Assembly: GCA_037951165.1 (NCBI GenBank)
Contig: JBBDHG010000487.1
Location: 85,001 to 149,000, forward strand
Reading direction: 5' to 3'
Length of the DNA stretch: 64,000 nucleotides
From: Lophius americanus
Lineage: Eukaryota > Chordata > Actinopteri > Lophiiformes > Lophiidae
The first letter of the stretch is position 1; each line of letters begins with the position of its first letter. Below the pieces are notes generated by a model that saw nothing but the letters and a program-made list of their open reading frames with translations, was not told the DNA's origin and did no database searches. Below are positions 23,118-34,621 of the stretch, one piece after another. Position numbers and translations under genes: made by a program.

Positions 23118-23469
23118 AGGCAGAGGAGGAGGAGGAGCAGGATCGAGGCGGACCAGAAAGCTGATATTCTTGGCTCTGGGCCAGACGTTCATCTAGTGGA
23201 GGTCTTAAGACCACATATTGATCGAGAACATATCCAGATGGAGTGTGGGGCCTTGGGTCTGGACTTAATTGTTCTTCGCGCTTCTCATCACTTCAGACTG
23301 CTTCTGAAAATCCTTCTGTTCATAGTTAGCAGCTAATGTTCGCTCTTCACCGCCTTCCTGTGTGGCGAGGAGCGAGAAAATGGACCCGAGCGGTTCTGCA
23401 TGAATACCGGCTTCAGCTTCAAAGGGGAATAAGTTTTATTAGAGTCCTGGAAATGAAAAATGCATGAAT
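23118..23469. other. Unique intronic DNA
   Basis: Nothing recognisable between the two minisatellites. Confidence 0.5.
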
Positions 23470-23551
23470 ACGTGAAGAAGGAGACGTGAAGAAGGAGACG
23501 TGGAGAAGGAGACGTGAAGAAGGAGACGTAAAGAAGGAGACGTTTAGAAGA
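23470..23551 (+). repeat. 14-bp ACGTGAAGAAGGAG minisatellite
   Basis: Five to six copies with GTGGAG, GTAAAG and GTTTAG variants. Confidence 0.9.
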
Positions 23552-23627
23552 TGTCCTCCGGACCGGTCCTTGTCCATCATGTCATGATGTTCAGATCATG
23601 TGAACTACAACAATACCAGTTTACTTA

Positions 23628-23874
23628 TACCTGGTAAACATACCTGGTAATAATACCTGGTAATAATACCTGATAATAATACCTGGTAATAATACCTGGT
23701 AAATGTACCTGGTAAATGTACCTGGTAATAATACCTGGTAAATGTACCTGGTAATAATACCTGGTAATAATACCTGGTAATAATACCTGGTAAACGTACC
23801 TGGTAATAATACCTGGTAATAATACCTGGTAAATGTACCTGGTAATAATACCTGGTAAATGTACCTGGTAAATG
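23628..23874 (+). repeat. 13-bp TACCTGGTAATAA/TACCTGGTAAATG minisatellite, 19 units
   Basis: The 247 bases equal exactly nineteen 13-bp units with no indels, differing only in the last three bases and a few substitutions (TACCTGATAATAA, TACCTGGTAAACA). The minus-strand frames reading YQVLLPG are translations of the array. Confidence 0.97.
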
Positions 23875-24782
23875 AATCCTGAGGTGCTGAGGTGGTCACA
23901 GCTTTCAGGAGGGGTTACCCACCATGCAGTGGTGCACGTCTGATTGGAGTGGCGCCCCATCCAGCCCTTGACTGGAGTGGATGCAGCGCCGGGAGGTAGA
24001 GTTTAAGAGCTTGGTGAGACGGGGGTCCGGTGCAGCGGGGGTGTTCAGGGCCCGCCTCCGTGCCTCGGCTTTTGACAGACACTTAGTTTGATGGTGTGTA
24101 GATTTCTGTTTTCTCGGGTTAACTCGTTCTTTTCTCTTTAAAGTATAATTTGTAAATATATATAATATGTTTTTGTCGGAGCCCAGAAGGTGGTTCTTCT
24201 ATTTTGTTCCTCGCGACCACAGCGGACTCTGAACAGTTACATAAATGTTCTGATCAGGACGGATTGAAAAAACTCATCGACCCAATAGAGGCCATGATGA
24301 CACGAGTCGGACCGACCTTTATTCTGGACTCTGTGGAGTTTGAGGGCTTTGATTTTTAGGATCTCCTGATTGAATCTGTTCTGACTTCAAATAAGGAAAA
24401 ATTATTTGAACAAGTTCCTAAAATGTTTTTCAGGCACATTTTTAGAAATATGGTGGAACCGGACAAAAAAGAAAATCTATGGTCTTCTTCTTCTTCAACA
24501 CATTGTACATTTAAGAACCTGGAGTTGGAAGAATAAGTTCCAGTTTACGACCCGGATCTTTTTTCCTTTAAGAGGAAATGGGTTGAGGTTCCAGTGGAAT
24601 AAAGAGTTCATACCCGAGTCCGCTCCAGACCAGATTCTGTACAGTGGTACTTAAGGACCAGCTGAGTAGGAATGATGAAGGAGGTGAAGGTCTGGCGCCG
24701 TAGAGGTGGGCTCTGACACACGGAGAAGAACCGACACACGCAGACAGAAGTAGAATAAAAAGAGGCGACTAACCTAACCCAC
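23875..24782. other. Unique intronic DNA downstream of the stalk exon
   Basis: No supported feature other than the donor site next to 24783. Confidence 0.5.
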
Positions 24783-24861
24783 CTGAGCTCGGCTCACAGG
24801 GATCGATGTCCTCGTCGTCGCTCGGGCACTCGGCCGACGCCACCAGCAGGTCGTCTGTGGT
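24783..24861 (-). CDS. nrxn1: Neurexin-1 stalk exon with acidic cysteine loop
   Basis: This 79-nt exon starts after TCCTTCCAG and ends before GTGGGTTAG. It encodes TTDDLLVASAECPSDDEDIDPCEPSS plus the first base of the next codon (shown here in two parts: TTDDLLVAS, then AECPSDDEDIDPCEPSS). AECPSDDEDIDPCEPSS is, as I recall, identical to mammalian NRXN1, while NRXN2 has DLEEC and NRXN3 DFVEC; this is the strongest evidence for paralogue 1. The two cysteines enclose an acidic loop of the extracellular stalk that precedes the membrane anchor. The human codon after SS is Gly; here the split codon reads Ala (G plus CC), so the human SSG is absent at this junction. Phases fit both neighbours. Confidence 0.95.
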
Positions 24862-24960
24862 CTGGAAGGAGACAGACAGGCAGAGAGGTGAGACCCCACA
24901 CCGAGAAGAGATGGCCTCTATGCTGCTATGGGAACAACATCTGCACAGAAAAAAGATCTG

Positions 24961-25040
24961 ATGATGGAGGAAGATGGAGGAAGATGGAGGAAGATGGAGG
25001 AATATGGAGGAATATGGAGGAAGATGGAGGAAGATGGAGG
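24961..25040 (+). repeat. 10-bp AAGATGGAGG array, eight copies
   Basis: Eight units, six AAGATGGAGG-like and two AATATGGAGG. On the nrxn1 sense strand it reads CCTCCATCTT repeated, a pyrimidine-rich array ending about 100 nt upstream of the acceptor of the exon at 24861. Confidence 0.95.
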
Positions 25041-28000
25041 CTGGCGCTCACATCGTGTGTGAAGCTCCATTTGGGCCCAGCTGAGGCCTTAAAGGCGCCG
25101 TTATCTTCTCAAACAGGGCTGACGTTCAGAGAACTTTAAACCAGTGCTTTTCTATCTCTTCACTGAATAAGCACTAAAAAAAGAAACGGTAACGTTTGGA
25201 GGCTCCTCTGCCGCCGACCCTCCAAACGTGATACTTTTACCCGCTTAGAAAACAGGAAAGGGCAGGAGAAGAACCGCTGGAAAGGTAGACTGTTAAACAT
25301 TATGCTGCAATGTTCTTTTACACCGCTGCTCCGGGCCATGTGATCAGCTCTGCGTTAAAGGTCATTTCATCCGAGCGAGACAGCCTCTCCGGGTTTTTGT
25401 TCTGGGGCGCCGCTAAGCAGAATAACCTTCTGAGGTAAGAGGGGGGGGGGCAACAATTGCATCGGATCTCCAAAAATGAAAATCAGCTCGGGGGGGTATT
25501 ATTGAATTTGTACCGTTATGTCAGCGATCCATCAGGCGCGTCTGCAGGAGGACTTAGTACCGACCTAAAGAAATTAAAAGTGATGTCATTTGGATTTACA
25601 TCCATTTGGCGGGCCGTAATGTGATTTTATTGTGAGTGGAACGTCGCTCCGACATCGGGAACACGGAGCGACATCATCTTTACATAATAGACCTGGAAAC
25701 GAGAGATGGAAGCCATTAGGGGAGTCGGGCGAGGGCCGTTTTGGTGCATCTGTGCTGGGTGAGGCCCGGGGAAGCCGTCCAAATGTAAATTTAATTTGCC
25801 GTGCATGAGGCTGATATACAGTGTCGGCCGTCCAGATGGCAAAACCGCCGGATCCCGGAGAGCCACATCCATCACTTCAGGTTTGTGATTTGTTTTTCCT
25901 GGCGGGAGATCTTGACACTCTGCTCTCACTGGCAGAGGTACGGGAATCAGGCAATCAATACTCCCCCTCTCTTCTTCCCACCTCAGCGCTCTCTCTCTCC
26001 GCCTCTCATATCCATCTTCTCCTCTGCCTCTCCTTTCCGCTCGGTCCTTCACATTTATTTGCAGGCAGACGGAGGAAGAGGAGCGTTGTGGGTGTAGATG
26101 TAGGTTAACTCCCCGTAGAATAGCCTGATTGGAGGTGCAGCTCTGAACAAATTCATATTTCTGTCTCTGCAATCGGGTCATAAAGCTCCACAAACACACG
26201 GATGACTTTTACATCTTACATAGGAGAGGATCTTTGATTTTATTATTAAGGTACACGAATGAAATCAATGCATATGTCTAATTATGTGTGAAAGTTTAAA
26301 ATCTATTCTCTCATGAGAACTGTAAACAAAGCTAGGAGGTAGAGGTAAACAAGTTATTTTATCACAGCTTTGATTTGATTGACAGCACTCTCATGACGGT
26401 GCCGTTAGCTGCTGCTTAGCTTTAGCACTGAGATGGGTAAACAGAAAAACTGGATCTGTTAAAACGGAGATACGTTTATCTACTTAAAGGAGATTTTATC
26501 TTTTGGTGTCATAATCCCACCCTGAACGCATCGTTCTGAAGAGAGAACCGTTTGTGTGAACACATCATGTGGTTCTCAGGGAATGACAGGCGGCCGTGAT
26601 ACTTTGATAATAACACCTTTAACCATAATATCCTCATTTCAGCCTCAAAGGTCAGAGCGGCGTGGAACCGGAGCTCAGCACCTCTGCGCCCCGCTCTGAT
26701 CACGTCACCGTAAACTACAGTTTGAAGATCAATACTGAGTCCAAACTAAAACCAGCTCACATGCTGCTCAGCATCAGTCGCCGCCCAGGATTAGTGAGTA
26801 TAGGTCAACATTCTGATGTGGTCAAGACCCGCTTGAAAATCCAATAACATCACCGATTCATCACAGTCGTCAGCGCCACTGTGATAAAAACCGACGGGGT
26901 ATCTGAGGGGGGTACTGGAACCGAGGCAGATGTTCTCCAGGAGCAGAGAGGATTCCCGAGCTAACGCTAGCTTCCTGGAAATGCTGCATGTGTTTTGAGC
27001 CGGGCAGAGTGGGGTTTACTGAAGCAGAGCGCCTGGCGCCCACAGGAGAGATGCTCCGATAGATTAGCGTATAAACAAGATGCACTCGTACTTCATTTTA
27101 TGGAGGTACTTCTAAAATGCTAGAAGTAAAAGCTCGGGGCTTGCAAAGCGTCATTAATCTAGCGGTAAAGTGCTGAAGCCACGGTGAACCTGCAGCACAG
27201 CTCATTTATCTGCTTCTGCTCGGAGTTGTAATGAGGAAACCCTGGGAGACGCTCGGGAGTCTGAGGAAAAGGAGAAGAGGAGGAAGAAGAAGAGGCGACG
27301 TGGAGATTAAATGCTTCTGGTCTTCATACAAGATGTATGAAGGTTTTCATGGTCTGAGTTTGTTGTGGCTCCAAATACTTGGGCTCACAGCGGAGGTTTA
27401 TGAGCGACCACACAAAGGCAGAATAAATCCTGGTGGAGTCCGTGAAGGTATTGACTGACCTTGGCGTGATCAACTGATTGAACCATTAAAGGGGAAGTGG
27501 ACCAGAAAATTCCGACCTGACTCAGCCGAAGACGCCGAGGCGCTTTCTTTAGCGTGTCATGCTGGTATTGGATCTCTGAGGATTTATAACGGTCCCCCTT
27601 AATGAGATGTTCACGCAAAGCTGTGGTCTGCATGTGCTTTGCTTAAAGCTGAGTCAGCGGTCTCATTCTGCTGGACCCCCTTTTACCTACGACCCAAAAA
27701 CCAACGACCTATCCGTTCACCGCTAACGCTCCACACGGCGTCCGATGCTATCGTGGGTCTAAGAAGGTGATTCTACTTCTGCGTTGGCCGCTTCCTCCCT
27801 GAATCCAGGTTTTCTGTTAATCCCAGGCGGAGGGGAGCGAGGGTGGGGGGGCTTGAGGGAAATAGACACCCTCTTGCTGAGAACCTGTCGGCGTGTCTCC
27901 ATGGGGAGGCGGCGCTTCCTCACATTGTTTTCTCTGCGGTGTAACTTGATGAATGCTCTCTGGCACACATGCTGTCTCTTTGGAGACGAGCTGAAAGTCA

Positions 28001-29126
28001 GGAGGACACTGAAGGCATCTGAAGGGTTTATCCGAAGCACGGCTCTGCTGTCCCACTAATATATCCCTCTGAGGACGCCGGCGGCCCCCCCACTCAGCCC
28101 AGTTCTGCTCCGGTAGACTCCTTTTATAGAAAAACCAAGAACGATTAAGTGACAATCATAGACTGATATTATGTAATCACCGTTGATTATGTGCAGCTGA
28201 TTACGGCGGCTGTAAACACACAGAGGGGCGTCGACAACAAACAAATCAAAGAGAAAGAGATAGAAAGACTATTTCTGAAAAACAGCGAGCGAACCCGAAA
28301 CATTCTGCTTCATAACCTGTCCGGATCTCTGATGATGATGTTTCATGTCCACGACCCACATAGTCTACCTGCACACTCCATTAGAAGAAGGTCCTGCTGA
28401 AGACCTTCTCCCACAGGCTGCTGCTATTATAAGACCCGGAGAACCAGGAGCAAGAAAGAGGAGGTGGACGGTGTGAAGGTCTGCTCCTCTGGTCACCTTA
28501 TAACAACCTCCTGGAGCCCTTCCCCCGTGACTACACACTTCATGCTCAACACAGACTCTCATCCCACTATTTCATACGAAGGAGTGGATGTGAGCATCTA
28601 CAAGTCAATAAATGATAAAAGCGTTACTATCTGTACTTTCATATAGATACTATCTCATTAAAGGTACGCAGTATTGTATTATTGATTATGAGCTATTCTA
28701 CCCTATAAGTGTGATTAGTCTTTGTAAATTACACAAAGATGAACAGATTTATGTGGGACTAGGAAAAAGCCTCAGCGAGTTCCGACCTCCACCAAGGCCC
28801 AACAGAACCAGAAGTTTAGGAAACACATTCCTGCAGATTCTTCCATTAATGTCTGAGTTACTGCAGGCCTCTAAATCCACCAACAACTCCAACAAACTCT
28901 CTGAGGATCTCTCAGATACTCTGGAGCCACTCGTCTCCTACGCCTTCCCCTTCAGCGTCTCCGTTCAGCCCATTGAGCCCCCAGCTCCGCCCCAAAGAAA
29001 CAATAAAATGAACAAAGGCAGCAATAACCAAAATGTGACGTCACTACTCCAAACGTCTAAATATTATTGTTTTTAATCTTAATCCTGTAATACTCAAATC
29101 TGCTCTTTTTTTTCTTTAATCCTGCT
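25041..29126. other. Unique intronic DNA with candidate conserved elements
   Basis: The longest nearly repeat-free stretch of the intron. Within 25560-26200 a 190-codon minus-strand frame and two plus-strand frames of 95-98 codons overlap in non-repetitive sequence, without splice logic or a recognisable product. This is more like a conserved non-coding element than a gene. A similar block lies at 27780-28060. A run of nine to ten G is at 25441-25450. The plus frame at 28612-29076 (154 codons) is also unrecognised. Confidence 0.35.
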
Positions 29127-29236
29127 CACAAACAAACAAACACACAAACACATAAACAAACACACATACAAACACACAAACAAACAAACAGACAAACAAA
29201 AATACATACAAACAAACAGACAAACAAACAAACAGC
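29127..29236 (+). repeat. (CAAA)n microsatellite
   Basis: CAAA repeats with CACA, CATA and CAGA interruptions for about 110 bases. Confidence 0.95.
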
Positions 29237-29819
29237 AGTGAAAACATTTATAATACCAGTGCAAAGTGAGAACAAATAATCAACTACTGATTGTAAATAA
29301 TTCCTGATTCTTAATTATTGACCTCGTCCTTCTTACATTTTCATTTTCCCGGTGGAAAACTCCTGAATATGAAACTACAACTTCCTCCTATAACAGTCAT
29401 CAGTCCGTTGTTGTGGATCAGAATCCTCGGGTTCTACTCACGCTGAGCGCCATCATTCCACATGCTGGCAGTCACTCCCACCCGCTGGGGTCCAGATCGG
29501 ACCAGAGCGCCGGTCCAAACAGACTGATTGGAAGGAGATGTTGTCCTGAGCTTCGCTCCTGCAGTGACGCACCGGTGAGAGAACGGATCATGGTTCCACT
29601 TCCACCCGTGGCAGATATCACACTGCAGCCTGACAACATCCAAGTATCCAACTTAGCACCCTGGAACTGGGTCGATGTCGATGAATAATTTAGTCCCAGA
29701 TGCTCAATAGATTCCAACTGAATAATGAAGAGACTGAGTTCAGCTCAGTGTACTGCCGGGCCTTCGCCCACACCGTCCCTGCTTCACAGCTGCTCTGCAA
29801 ACTGTCAGGACTCGCAGAG
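29237..29819. other. Unique intronic DNA
   Basis: Overlapping small frames at 29413-29717 on both strands, none recognisable. Confidence 0.5.
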
Positions 29820-30697
29820 ATGGAGAGGTTCTGACGAGATGTTCTATGGAGAGGGTCTATGGAGAGGTTCTGACGAGATGTTCTATGGAGAGGGTCTATG
29901 GAGAGGTTCTATGGAGAGGTTCTATGGAGAGATAATATGGAGAAGTTCTATGGAGAGGTTCTATGGAGAGGGTCTATGGAGAGGTTCTGACGAGAGGTTC
30001 TATGGAGAGTGTCTATGGAGAGGTTCTAACGAGATGTTCTATGGCGAGGTTCTATGGGTGAGTTCTATGGAGAGGTTCTATTGAGAGTTCTATGGAGAGG
30101 TTCTACGGAGAGGTTCTATGGAGAGGTTCTATGGAGAGGTTCTATGGAGAGTTCTATGGACAGGTTCTATGGAGAGGTTCTATGGAGAGATTCTATGGAG
30201 AGGTTCTCTGGAGAGGTTCTATGGAGAGTTCTATGGAGAGTTCTATGGAGAGGTTCTATGGAGAGTTCTATGGACAGGTTCTCTGGAGAGTTCTATGGAG
30301 AGTTCTTTGGAGAGGTTCTATGGAGATATTCTATGGAGAGGTTCTATGGAGAGGGTCTATGGAGAGGTTCTGACGAGAGGTTCTATGGAGAGTGTCTATG
30401 GAGAGGTTCTAACGAGAGGTTCTATGGAGAGTTCTATGGAGAGGTTCTATGGAGAGTTCTATGGAGAGTTCTATGGAGAGATTCTATGGAGAAGTTCTAT
30501 GGAGAGTTCTATGGAGAGGTTCTATGGAGAGTTCTATGGAGAGGTTCTATGGAGAGGTTCTATGGAGAGATTCTATGAAGAGGTTCTATGGAGAGTTCTA
30601 TGAAGAGGTTCTATGGAGAGTTCTATGGAGAGTTCTATGGAGAGGTTCTATGGAGAGTTCTATGGAGAGTTCTATGGAGAGGTTCTATGGAGAGGTT
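29820..30697 (+). repeat. 12/13-bp GAG(G)TTCTATGGA minisatellite
   Basis: About 70 units alternate between GAGTTCTATGGA (12 bp) and GAGGTTCTATGGA (13 bp), with GACGAGA, GGTCTATGGA and ACAGG variants. A composite block (GAGGGTCTATGG, then TCTGACGAGAGG, then AGTGTCTATGG, then TCTAACGAGA) occurs at 29968 and again at 30351, 383 bases apart. Overlapping frames of 93-174 codons (MERFYGEVLWR type) are translations of the array. Confidence 0.96.
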
Positions 30698-31127
30698 CCG
30701 TCACCATCACAGCTCTGCTGCTTGATCTAAATATGTGTGCACAGCTGCCACGTTCAAACATCTGGACTCTCCGGACTCTTTTAGCAGCTGAAGCAAACCT
30801 ACGGGTCGATACCACAGACCTCCACTGCGAGTGTCTGAGAGCAGAACCAGAAACAAGAAGAACCAACAAGGAGAGAAAACTGATCGGATCGATGAAACAT
30901 CAATGAGGCTCAGAGAAAAACATCAGACCTTAAACAAACGTAAAATACGGGCAGAACCCGGAGCTTCGTCATCATCTACAGGAGAAGACGAGTTCATCTG
31001 TGAACAGAGACTGAGAGGTGTTGGACCGAGGAGGTTCTTCTTCCTCATGTTGGACCGAGGAAGAAGAACCTCCTCATGAGTGACTGAAAACACCGGATGA
31101 CCCGACAGACAGGAAATACAGAAACCA
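30698..31127. other. Unique intronic DNA
   Basis: A small hairpin exists around 31028-31078, where GGACCGAGGAGGTTCTTCTTCC is followed by GGAAGAAGAACCTCCTC. Otherwise nothing is recognised. Confidence 0.5.
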
Positions 31128-31291
31128 GTGGTGGAGAGGAAGTACAAACTAAAGGTACTTGTACTTCATGAGAGTATTTCCATTGAATACTACTTTCTAC
31201 GCCACTACGTCTCAGAGAGAAATATTTTACTTTCTACTCTGTTACTTTTGTCTGACAGCTGAAGTAACTAGTTACTTTCACGTATCATTTT
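31128..31291 (+). mobile_element. Interspersed repeat family R2, copy 1
   Basis: GTGGTGGAGAGGAAGTAC, GTACTTGTACTTC, TACTTTCTACGCCACTACGTCTCAGAG (given in parts), AAATATTTTACTTTCTACT and GTCTGACAGCTGAAGTAAC follow the order of a very common fish repeat (TACTTCTACTCCACTACATTTCAGAGG then TTGACAGCT, as I recall it). A second copy is at 55640-55845. The class is uncertain; probably a short non-autonomous element. Confidence 0.6.
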
Positions 31292-31334
31292 TCATACACT
31301 GCAGAGAATAAACTGCAGTTAAAGTAAAGGACCG

Positions 31335-31667
31335 GTCAGAGGAGGTGAGAGGAGGTGAGAGAAGGTCAGAGGAGGTGAGAGGAGCTGAGAGAAGGTCAGA
31401 GGAGGTGAGAGGAGTTGAGAGGAGGTGAGAGGAGGTCAGAGGAGGTGAGAGGAGGTCAGAGGAGGTGAGAGGAGGTCAGAGGAGGTGAGAGGAGGTCAGA
31501 GGAGGTGAGAGGGGGTCAGAGGAGGTGAGAGGAGGTGAGAGGAGGTGAGAGGAGGTCAGAGGAGGTGAGAGGAGGTCAGAGGAGGTCAGAGGAGGTGAGA
31601 GGAGGTCAGAGGAGGTGAGAGGGGGTCAGAGGAGGTGAGAGGGGGTGAGAGGAGGTGAGAGGAGGTA
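31335..31667 (+). repeat. 10-bp GGAGGTGAGA/GGAGGTCAGA minisatellite
   Basis: Thirty-three units, mostly alternating GGAGGTGAGA and GGAGGTCAGA, so the effective period is often 20 bp. On the sense strand of nrxn1 it reads TCTCACCTCC. Confidence 0.96.
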
Positions 31668-32376
31668 CCGGAGTCAAGCACCGGACGTAAATGTTTCCAC
31701 AGCGTCGGCTGAGAGAAGGAGGCAAAGGTGAGGCTGGATGTTGAGGGAACGAGAAGGTGAGGAGATGTTCTACATATGAAGCTGCATGAAAACGTACACA
31801 TGCCTCCGCCGCGTGGAACACGCCTCTCCAGGGGAGACAGCTGCTGTCTTGATGTGACTGCTTCAAAGCGCTGCTGCGCTGCTGCGCTGCTTTGTAGATG
31901 TTCCTCCCCCCCCTCAGGACCCCCTCAGGACCCCCAATCCCCTTGTACTCCAGGACAATCCAATCTAATTCCTAGTGCATCGTTAAGAATTGGCTCAGGT
32001 TCTAGTGCGTCGGGGAAGGTCGTCAGTCTGACTGCAAGAGCCACAAAGTTCTTTTCCTTAGTAACGCCGCCGCCATTTCAGCCGCCGTCTCCCAGTGAAC
32101 CACGTGAGGTGACCCTAACCCACGACTCAGGACGATCTACACGCAGAACCATCGTCAGTCCGATCTCCAAACACAGCTGCTGCTGATTATTCACCTCTGT
32201 GGACGCAACAATCCCGTGAGCGGCGTGTGGATGAGCGCCCGCCGCCACGCCGCGCTGCAGAGCGGCAGCCATGAAGAATTCAGCTTGTAGCAGAGAGCTG
32301 GACGCCGTCTGTTAGCTACACGCTCCAAATGATAAAACCTTAATATGAAATTCATAACACTATCTGCCTCCATCTC
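31668..32376. other. Unique intronic DNA with a short GCTGCTGC run
   Basis: GCGCTGCTGC is repeated near 31868-31892. Frames at 31586-32186 are unrecognised. Confidence 0.5.
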
Positions 32377-32405
32377 TCCCCCCCCCCCCCCCCCCCCTCC
32401 CCCCC
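32377..32405 (+). repeat. Poly(C) tract
   Basis: A run of about 20 C, interrupted once by T, then five more C. Confidence 0.95.
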
Positions 32406-33982
32406 TCATGAATAAACACCACACCACAGATGTTTCTCATTGTCAGCTTTGCCCCCCACCCCCCCCATCCTGCTTTAACACTCAGACAGATGAAGGACGC
32501 CGTCGTGGAGGCTCCTCCCCTCCGGATTTCTCCGTTATCTGGACTCAGATCTGAGCTGCAGGCTGACTGGGGGGTCATGTGAGCAGCTGAAGGATCAGCT
32601 GGACCAGGAGGATCTTCACACACGGAGGTAAGAGGGGAAGAGGTTCGGACGTATCCACAGACTGTTTTGTAAAGAAAAGCATTTCTATTTAATACAAACA
32701 TGAAACATTTGTGGTTCGGTGGAAACATTCCAGCGGACATCAAAGCCCAGAGTCATTCTTTAAACACAGATAAGGAGTCTGAGCGTGTGGTTCTGATGGG
32801 TCGGGCGCCGCAGAGAGGACTTCCTGACTCTGCCTGCTTCTTGACATTCAGTCCCAGTCCCGACAGCAGACCCGGTCGCCCGCTGCTCCGGTTCTATTTC
32901 CTGTTTCTACTAGTCTTAACTCTGGCGCTGAGATCCAACATGAAGGTCCGTGAAGCTGCTGTAAAGCTGTGAATGTCAGGATCTCCTCTGCGCCGCGCAG
33001 CACTTTATTAAAGGAGGGACACTTTGGCTCTGCTTCAGTGTCATTTGTCATCCGAGCAGAAACTCTGGCCTCGTTTTTAATCCTGCCAGAGCGGTGAGAC
33101 CTGCAAAACGCCGCTCTGACTGTCTAATAATGGCGTCACGTTTGATGACCTTGGCCCGGAGAGCTTTCAAAATGAGCCGACGCCAAAAGGAGGCAAAGCA
33201 CCTGGAGCCTCACCTGGCCGATCCGGTATCTCCTGCAGGAACAAGGTCTCGTCAGGTGACGTGGAGAACTTCCAGAGTGGACCGGATCTGCCAGTCGCAG
33301 GGACGTGGCGTGTAAAACATGATGTTGAAGGGCAGCCTCCATTATGGCCCCTGGTGAGGCTGGGATGATGGATATGTTCTGTCGCTGGGAGTGAGAGCCA
33401 CGGGCCTGGGGCCACTGCAGAGCTACAGCGGTACCATCTGTCAGCACTGGGTGGCAAAAACCCATGACGAGGCCCGGGGCAACGCAGTCCAGGATCACCT
33501 CCAACAGAACACACCTCAGTGAGGGGGGCAAGGTGAGGAAGGTCAGTGTGGACCAGCGGTTCTCCAACAGGAGAGCAGCCCGTTAGCTCGCTCTGCAATC
33601 CAACCGGGTTCTGCCAATGACATGCATCCGCGGGGTTTCAGCAGTGACGGTCCAGTTTCTCTGGCGCTGGTATCTGATGACACGACTCATTTCCTTGAAG
33701 GACGCTGAATATAATCAAACCAGAAAAATCACAGCGAAGACAAAAATCAATATTGAATCTGTCAGTGAGGCGATCCGTTTGATACGGGGGTTCTGTTTTC
33801 TCCTCATGCGTCCAGCATCTCAGAGGCCCGGCGGTCAGTCGCATTCATCTGCACTGCAGCGGAAACCTTATCCAGCGGAACTTTTCCTTTCTGTGAATAA
33901 TTGACGCATCACAGAACCTCAGATGGCGCCGACAACCGGGCTGAACGCCGCACTGTGTCTGAGGCCGACGGTTCTGTATGAA
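32406..33982. other. Unique intronic DNA with unrecognised overlapping open frames (33136-33598)
   Basis: Two minus-strand frames of 143 codons each (33136-33567 and 33167-33598) overlap in different reading frames in non-repetitive GC-rich DNA. I recognise neither product and see no splice-site pair that would connect them to nrxn1. They could be chance, a decayed gene copy or a conserved element. Confidence 0.3.
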
Positions 33983-34160
33983 CGGGTTCACTATCAGTGG
34001 GTTCGGTATCAGTGGGTTCAGTATCAGAGTGTTCAGTATCAGTGGATCCAGTATCAGAGTGTTCAGTATCAGTGGGTTCAGTATCCTTGGGTTCAGTATC
34101 AGTTGTGTATCAGTGGATCCAGTATCAGTGGGTCCAGGATCAGTGGGTCCAGGATCAGTA
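33983..34160 (+). repeat. 15-bp GTATCAGTGGGTTCA minisatellite
   Basis: About twelve units, with GAGTGTTCA, GTGGATCCA and GTGGGTCCAGG variants. Frames of about 100 codons through it on both strands are array translations. Confidence 0.94.
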
Positions 34161-34621
34161 CTAATGTGGTTCCTTCTGAACATTTCCTCTTGCAGAATGT
34201 TTTCCGTGATCTGTAGTTGTTTGTTGGGTCGGGTTCTGAGAGCGGATGGGTCGATGGATACGTTCCACTTGGAAGGAAATTAGATGAGAAATTCCGACAA
34301 ATACAAACAAACAAGACAACAAACATGTCGGATCGTCTGACGTCTGTCTGATTATGGAAACTACAAAGATTCTATTTGTCACGACTGACTTCGGTTATTT
34401 TATTTCTTAGAGTTATTTCTTGGTTTATTCTGTTTTATTCTTTTATTTTGAAGGTTCATTTTCATCGTCCTGATCTACGTGTCGTGTTTTACTTTGAAAG
34501 TGTTCCTTGTTGGTTTGATTAGCTTCAAACTTCCTGTCCGGGTTTCTTTCTGACCTGTTTGACCTCCTATTAGTTTTTCTCCTTTATTTCTCATCACACT
34601 TGTCTTTCAGATTCACTCCTC
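34161..34621. other. Unique AT-rich intronic DNA
   Basis: Nothing recognisable. Confidence 0.5.

Larger units (their letters stand above)
14178..24782 (-). other. nrxn1: nrxn1 last intron (10.6 kb)
   Basis: Bounded by donor GTGGGT after 24783 and acceptor TGCAG before 14177. Minus-strand orientation follows from the exons. It contains a three-arm inverted repeat, two large purine/pyrimidine arrays, a CT-TA tract, an 18-bp and a 13-bp minisatellite and several smaller arrays, listed separately. No other exon is seen inside. Confidence 0.9.

Noticed and set aside
24783..24861. Assignment to nrxn2 or nrxn3
   Set aside because: The loop DIDPC and VIERYP, SYHVDESRNY elsewhere, fit NRXN1 as I recall it; NRXN2 and NRXN3 differ at these positions. 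The a/b paralogue remains open.
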